From: Gnetum montanum
Lineage: Eukaryota; Streptophyta; Gnetopsida; Gnetales; Gnetaceae
DNA: 37,821 bases
Direction of reading: 5' to 3'
NCBI GenBank assembly: GCA_015680685.1
Contig: MNCI01007761.1
Location: forward strand, 80,819-118,639
Below are positions 32,523 to 37,821 of the stretch, one piece after another (position 1 is the first letter of the stretch; the number at the start of each line of letters is the position of its first letter). The translations under genes and the position numbers were made by a program. Below the pieces are notes generated by a model. It worked only from the letters and a program-made list of their open reading frames with translations. It made no database searches and was not told the origin of the DNA.

Positions 32523-34180
32523 ACATGTCTATATGTCGAAATCCTATCTAAGCATAACTTATCATAGCCATATAATTCAAATACTAAAAATTTTATAGGA
32601 TTTTTAGCAAACAAAAAATGTAATATCTCAAGAATTGTAACTCCAATTGTAGTAAACTAAGGATTAAAACCAACATTTTTAAGCATCCCAAATACATCGA
32701 TAAGATAGATCATAGTTAGGATAACATCCTAAGGTACTTTCTTAACAAAGTTGATTTATGCAATATTTAATTATAATTACAAATGAACTTTGAATTCCAA
32801 TTTGATGACACAAAGTGATGGAGAATATAGCCTAGATTAGGTTAGGGTTCAAAATGCTCCATGAATACAGCATTATATAATAACATAAGCATAATAAGTG
32901 ATAAGGACATCATATAATTCCCTAAATGATGTTGTGTTTTTTCCTTAAGATTTAACATGTTTTGAGTGTGTTTGGGAATGTTTTGAAACATATGAGATAT
33001 TTCAAGATCAATGGAGACCTATTTGGTAATGTTTGGATATCCCAAACTTTAGAATAGATGTCCTTATGAATAGCCTTAAGAAAAAAGACATCTTTTCTAA
33101 GAGAAAGATTTCTTATGTAGGTGAAAGTCTTTTGTGGCTGAAAGATGTCTTCTCTATGAATGGCCAATCTTTGAAAAGATGCCTTCTTAGGTCAAAGATG
33201 TCTTCTATGCATGATCAAGTCTCGAGAAATTCATCTTCCCAATAAAAAAGATATCTTCTCAAGTGGACTCTAATAGATATTAATTTGAATTTTAGGTGTC
33301 AAGGGGAGATGAACAATCATCCAAAAAGCTATCAAAATGCATAAAGACCAAAGTTTGGTTAGGCTACTTTTGAGAGAAATTCTAGTCTCAAGGTATAGAT
33401 GAGAAGAAAGCTCTCCCAAGTGTAGGAACCTCTAGAGAGAAAGGTTAAGTGGCTTGAGAGAGAGTTAGCTCTTCTTGAGCACTCTTGTTCCTATTATCAT
33501 CCATCTTGGGCAAATGTGTCTGAGTGAGAAGAGTCATTATTGTATAGCTCCAAGCCTTGTGGAAGAGAGAGTGATGTGGGGATCTTTGGTATTGTAAGTC
33601 CTTGGATGTTGTATGCTTCCAGCATTTGTATGAATCTTCATATTTTCAAGCAAGAATAGAGAGTTTTGTTTCTTTTCTTGTTTCAACTATGAGATTTTGT
33701 GGTGTTTGGCTTCAAACTAGGTTCTTGAGGCATAGTCTACATCAATAAGAATAAAATATATATAACTAAATGTGCATAATATAGAATACAATATGCATAA
33801 TTGAATGTATGTAAACAATAAATAATGTATAACTAAATACTTCTAAATGTATGATACATGATAGAAAGAAAAACTTTGAGGCATTATTAGATTTCAACAT
33901 TTAATTATAAAATATATAAAAGATATATGAGTAAGCTCCAACAATAGTAAAAGCAAAGATACAAAACTTTATCGAAATACTCTAACAAGCAAATTGTATT
34001 CACTTTTGTAATAATAGCAATAATAGTAATAACATTAGAATCAACCTACTCAAATACATCTGATATCATTAAATAATTAAACCTATGCAAATTTTAGGTT
34101 GTGACACATTATTAGCACTACAAAGCTAGGTACCCTACCCTATTAAGATGGCATTTTGAAAGCAAACATTGATATATCCT
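32523..34180. other. Repeat-like DNA without a recognised gene
   Basis: 33060-33250 contains several copies of an AAAGATGTCTTCT-type motif. 33410-33740 is a GAGAGA-rich stretch that reads like another LTR or leader. No ends, domains or duplications could be fixed. Confidence 0.4.
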
Positions 34181-34240
34181 TCATCTAAGATATTTGAAGA
34201 TGACATTTAATCATCTAAGATATTTGAAGATGACATTTAA
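34181..34240. repeat. Perfect 30-bp tandem duplication
   Basis: TCATCTAAGA...GACATTTAA occurs at 34181-34210 and again at 34211-34240 without a mismatch, so the duplication is recent. Confidence 0.95.
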
Positions 34241-34828
34241 AGGAGAAACGCTAAAATAACTTAGGGCTTCACATATTAAAATGCCCACAAAATACCATTC
34301 ACATAGAAAATCTTAAAACCTTGACTAATGAATTTCATAGTGATTTAAAAAAAAAATACATACCTACCCAAAAATCCTCTATCTATAAACATGAGTGACT
34401 TTTAATTTAACTTTAACAAGCTCATGCTTACAATATATTACAAAATTAATGCTAAATGTATCACCACAACATAACTATTTAAACTCAATAATCTGAACAG
34501 TCTACATTAAAACATGCTATGGAAATAGCTAAAACTGAAATCTCTCCAAACTAATACAAATCATTGATTTAACTTATTTTATTTTTCATGTATTAAAAAT
34601 ATTTTGCTGCAATTTTCTAAACTGTAAAGAAAGCAGCTTACAAAGGATTTTACAGAAATTTATATTTACATAGATTTTCGATATGACCTGTTCAGAGTAA
34701 TTAGGTCTAGAGATTGGCTCCCAGTTATTTAAACCCAATATTTAGGGTATATTATACATGTTACTTCATCGTTCGATTATCCCTTTAATTTCTTTCTTCC
34801 TGAAAGCATCGGTCCAGTATTGTTTCGT

Positions 34829-35709
34829 TCAGCTAATTGTTTGCTGGGTCGAATCAGAACACCTTAGCTGTAACGACATGAATCAGAAACAAAAATCATG
34901 TTTAAAAATTTTTTGAAAAGTTTTCTCCTGGAAAACGTTCGAATACTTACTTGGGCTTTTAGGGTTTTGTTTTCAAGGTTTCTATTGTGTACCTACAGTC
35001 AGTTACAAAATGAACCTGTTAATTTTTTTGGTGTACTGAAAGAAACTGGCAAAGAGAATCTAGAGCTACTTCTGTTAACTACAAGAAATTGCGTACAATC
35101 ACAAAAGTATTCACCTCGTCTGCCAATAAATGGATTTCCTCATACAACAGTTTGATCTGCAAGCAAAACCTCATTATTAAGCCCTAAACAGCAGGTCTGG
35201 GAAAAAACCATATTAACAGCAAAATCCTCAAACCTTGCGATTCAAAACCCTTCGTCTTGCCCTTTGAAGCTTTTTTTCAAGTCGGTCTAGCGACGTGGTA
35301 GATAACGAATCCAGATCCTCCCCCATAATATTCCTGTAACAAAACATCAGCCGTGATACAAAGTATTCTAGCTAACATCATCAAAATCAGAACAAATTAA
35401 ATTTTTCTTGCCTACTTTTGTGTTTGTTTAAGTAACTTGATCCTCGTAAGTAAATTTTCAGCTTTATCCTTGTCATCCGTACCAATCTGTCAGTCAAATG
35501 CGTGCCCCGGCATCATTAAGCAAAATTCCAAATTGAATGCATTTAGTAAATACATTCTTAAAACTTTAAAAGTACATGGGCATAAAATTTTTTTAAAGGT
35601 AATGTGAGTATTGAAATAAAACAAAATAATATTCCAAATACTTACATGTCCTACTCTAGCTTTAAAATAATCTTTACAGGTTATGAATTTTGGTTCATTT
35701 TCAAAGGCC
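34829..35709 (-). CDS. MIKC-type MADS-box transcription factor, exons 2-7 (I, K and C regions); MADS exon outside window
   Basis: Exons on the minus strand: 35646-35709 (64 bp), 35416-35486 (71), 35234-35333 (100), 35115-35156 (42), 34951-34992 (42), 34829-34867 (39, stop TGA). All introns are GT...AG. Donors include GTAAGTA twice, and exon 2 has a strong CT-rich acceptor. Phases join to one open frame of about 119 codons. The 100-bp exon encodes IMGEDLDSLSTTSLDRLEKK and a basic LNRK end, the hallmark of the K-box (MGEDL.SLS..EL..LE..L). The run of 100, 42 and 42 bp is the classic exon pattern of MIKC genes. The K domain forms a coiled coil for dimer and tetramer assembly of these nuclear DNA-binding regulators of organ and cone/flower identity. 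The C region is only about 12 residues (LRCSDSTQQTIS), unusually short. Subfamily unresolved. No stops or frameshifts, unlike everything else here, so it may be functional. Confidence 0.85.
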
Positions 35710-36889
35710 CTGTAGATAGAAGGGAGCAAGGGGATTCTTAAATCTCAAACTAATGCCTTGTAAGATTTAGCTTTGTTTACCCGATGCAAGAGTTAAACTA
35801 TGAGTTTATTTACAAAGTCCTACATATACAAGGTTCTTGCCTTTAATTTTTTTTAAAAAAAAATCAAAATACTTGCATTATATTTTATTTAATATACATG
35901 TTATATAACATTTTTTTAAAAGGGGGGAGATGCATTTGAATCTAAAATTTAAATATACATACACCTCAAAAAATACAGCAAACATGACATATTGGAAGAA
36001 TTATAGAGGAATATCAAACATAAGATATTAGTATTTTTTCAGTACAAGTTATTTTTCATATTTGTATCAGCTTATTGTATGTTTAACTTACAATACCTTG
36101 CATCTCATAAAGTTATGAGTTTTGTGAATTATGACAGAATTATTTGGTATCCAATGCCACTTAATTATATTTTACTTCCAGAACAACCCTAACCCTATTT
36201 TGTATGACTTCTCTGATATTTGAAAATAATTATAATTTTATATTGATTAATAAATTTTATAATTAGAATGATATATTTCATTATTAATCTTAATCTAGAA
36301 GAAAAACCTCAAACTGAAAATCTACTATATCCAGACACTTCAAGTCCTATCTAAAATTCAAAAATAAGGTTAAATACTTATAAGTTGCTACCAAGAATGA
36401 GAAATATATACTCTTAGCTTTTAGAGATAGTTTAAAGGTGGCAAGAAGTTAATTAAGTTTCTACTCTACCTTACCATACTCAAATTAAAGGTTAAATTCA
36501 AGCCTAATTAGAGTTATCAAACACATTCTGAAAAATAAATAGGGTTTAACTTTTCTTGATTGCTGCAAATAAGACAACTTAAACTAATTAATGGTACAAT
36601 GAAGAGTGTAAGGATACCTATAAAAATATTGTAATGAAAATACCCAAGATGGCCTAATTATAGCTTCATACCACTAAACTTATAAAGACTAATTCATTGT
36701 GAAGAATACATGCACCTACCAGAGAAACAAGTAAATGTACCAATTACAATAATAGAATAAGAACCTATTATAGTTGAAAATTCTTGCAAATAAATGAAAT
36801 ATTTATGAAAGTTATTTGATAAAGAAAAGATATTTTATCAAAATTTATTTTTACAAGAGATATAAACTAGAGTATTGACATTGCTTCTA

Positions 36890-37145
36890 CGTTGACTCAA
36901 ATAACTTTATATGGTATTACTAATAGTATCAAAAGATTAGTGTTAGAAAAAGAATCAAATTTTAAAGAATATTATGCAAAGTTAATTAATAATGATAATT
37001 CACTAATTCAAACATGAAAAATGTTGAATAAGGGTTTGGAAAATAGATCAGACAAAGCAATAATGTTGTATAAAAAGAGTAACAAAAAAGATATGGACAA
37101 TTTAACAAACCTATCATCTATAACATCTTTGCTAACCTTTAAGAT
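36890..37145 (+). pseudogene. LINE reverse transcriptase N-terminal remnant
   Basis: The frame reads ITLYGITNSIKRL, NFKEYYAKLIN, stop, KMLNKGLENRSDKAIMLYKK, then DMDNLTNLSSIT. It aligns block by block with the LINE at 6370-6640 (LDELTKGIKKL, KVILLYKKEDKN, NNYQKIMVNN). It is therefore a second, more decayed LINE RT of the same broad type. Confidence 0.65.
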
Positions 37146-37679
37146 ATATATTTTCTTGTGCATATACTAGAATGTTGAGTATGAGCTTAAAATGTATTCA
37201 AATTTTATTGGAAATTTAAAATGATTCAATACCTTTGTTTTGGGTATAGTATAATTATTAATGGATTATTTGGTCTTACCCATGTTTAGTATTCTTAATT
37301 TGTAGCTCTACATATGGGATTTAATATTTTTTATTTTTTGCTATAAAATATACAAATCAAGTTCTCAATCTGATAATAAGAAAGTTCAGTTTTGGTACAT
37401 ATGCATTAATTATTTTTTCTTTGATTTAATTTACACTCTAAATTATTTTCATAGCTTTTTAGTTTAAAAAATTGTTTTTGAAAATTTCAACTTCTATTAG
37501 TAGCATAACAAATAGTTGTGGAAAGTATCATTAAAATGACAATGTAATTTTTAAATATAAAGTTGAAGTCAAAAAATTTTAATGGCAAAAATAATTTTTA
37601 GTTATGGATGATTAAAGTATAGGGCTTACTCATTCAATAAGGATTACCAAAGATACAAATAGAAAAAACAATGTAATCT

Positions 37680-37785
37680 AAGGAATGCAATTTTTTGTTA
37701 GATACATAGATGGCATTAAAGGGTACATGCTTTGGGATGTGTTACTATAAAAATATTCATCCAAAAAGAAGTTATCTTAATGAGT
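37680..37785 (+). pseudogene. Ty1/copia pol fragment (integrase C-terminal region)
   Basis: The frame from 37684 reads GMQFFVRYIDGIKGYMLWD. This matches the copia signature CIF(L/V)GY.DG.KGY.LWDP, followed in a shifted frame by KIFIQKEVIL, which fits (K/R)..(I/V)S.DV.F. Only about 35 residues remain before the window ends. Confidence 0.65.
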
Positions 37786-37821
37786 CCTTTCTTCTTTAAA
37801 AATAGAATCAAAATGAAGCTC

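Larger units (their letters stand above)
35710..37821 (-). other. Intron 1 of the MADS-box gene (runs off the window)
   Basis: Exon 2 begins after CCCTTCTATCTACAG. No MADS-domain exon (about 185 bp, Arg/Lys-rich) was found up to the right edge, so intron 1 is longer than 2.1 kb. Inside are AT-rich sequence, a LINE remnant and a copia remnant, both in the opposite orientation. Confidence 0.55.

Noticed and set aside
34898-35155. Plus-strand open frame of 85 codons
   Set aside because: It overlaps the MADS exons and introns on the opposite strand and contains their splice sites; a shadow frame.
1-37821. CRISPR array, bacterial operons, rRNA or intact tRNA genes
   Set aside because: No regularly spaced direct repeats with unique spacers, no dense coding, and the only tRNA-like unit is SINE-type.

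Overview
The window reads as nuclear DNA of a seed plant with a large, repeat-dominated genome. A gymnosperm such as a conifer or cycad is my best guess. The evidence is AT-rich sequence, long LTRs (0.57-1.26 kb), two Tat/Athila-like Ty3/gypsy elements, a plant-type MADS-box gene with its diagnostic exon lengths, and coding remnants full of C-to-T and G-to-A changes. No bacterial, organellar or CRISPR feature is present, and most open frames are chance frames or pieces of dead transposons.

Layout. 1-2400: degenerate LTR-like repeat DNA with short tandem repeats, a hairpin array and a TATA box. 2410-2940: a fragment of a CCR4-type deadenylase gene. 3396-3968: an LTR with a polypurine tract before it. 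4450-8258: a full-length but dead LINE (ORF1, endonuclease, reverse transcriptase, TTTCA-repeat tail). 8409-8480: a tRNA-derived (SINE-type) sequence on the minus strand. 10045-10557: two fragments of an ABCB (P-glycoprotein-type) transporter gene. 10870-11510: a GC-richer island of unknown content. 11690-13430: a probable plus-strand LTR or leader with tandem repeats, TATA box and poly(A) signal.

15545-30961 holds two complete minus-strand Ty3/gypsy elements lying head to tail, 11 bp apart, each with its own perfect 5-bp target duplication. Element B (15545-24899, TTTAT) has a long gag and a second, plant-transposon-type ORF but no pol that I can find. Element A (24911-30961, AAGGT) has gag, protease and RT but has lost RNase H, integrase and the start of its 3' LTR. 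31266-32522 is a third, copia-like LTR with an adjoining primer binding site.

The only convincing host gene is at 34829-35709 on the minus strand: exons 2-7 of a MIKC-type MADS-box gene, with exon lengths of 64, 71, 100, 42, 42 and 39 bp, consensus splice sites and an open frame to a stop. Its MADS-domain exon is not in the window, so intron 1 runs off the right edge. That intron carries a LINE RT remnant (36890-37145) and a copia pol remnant (37680-37785). Apart from the MADS gene, the genes do not form a working pathway; they are layered insertions and decaying fragments.
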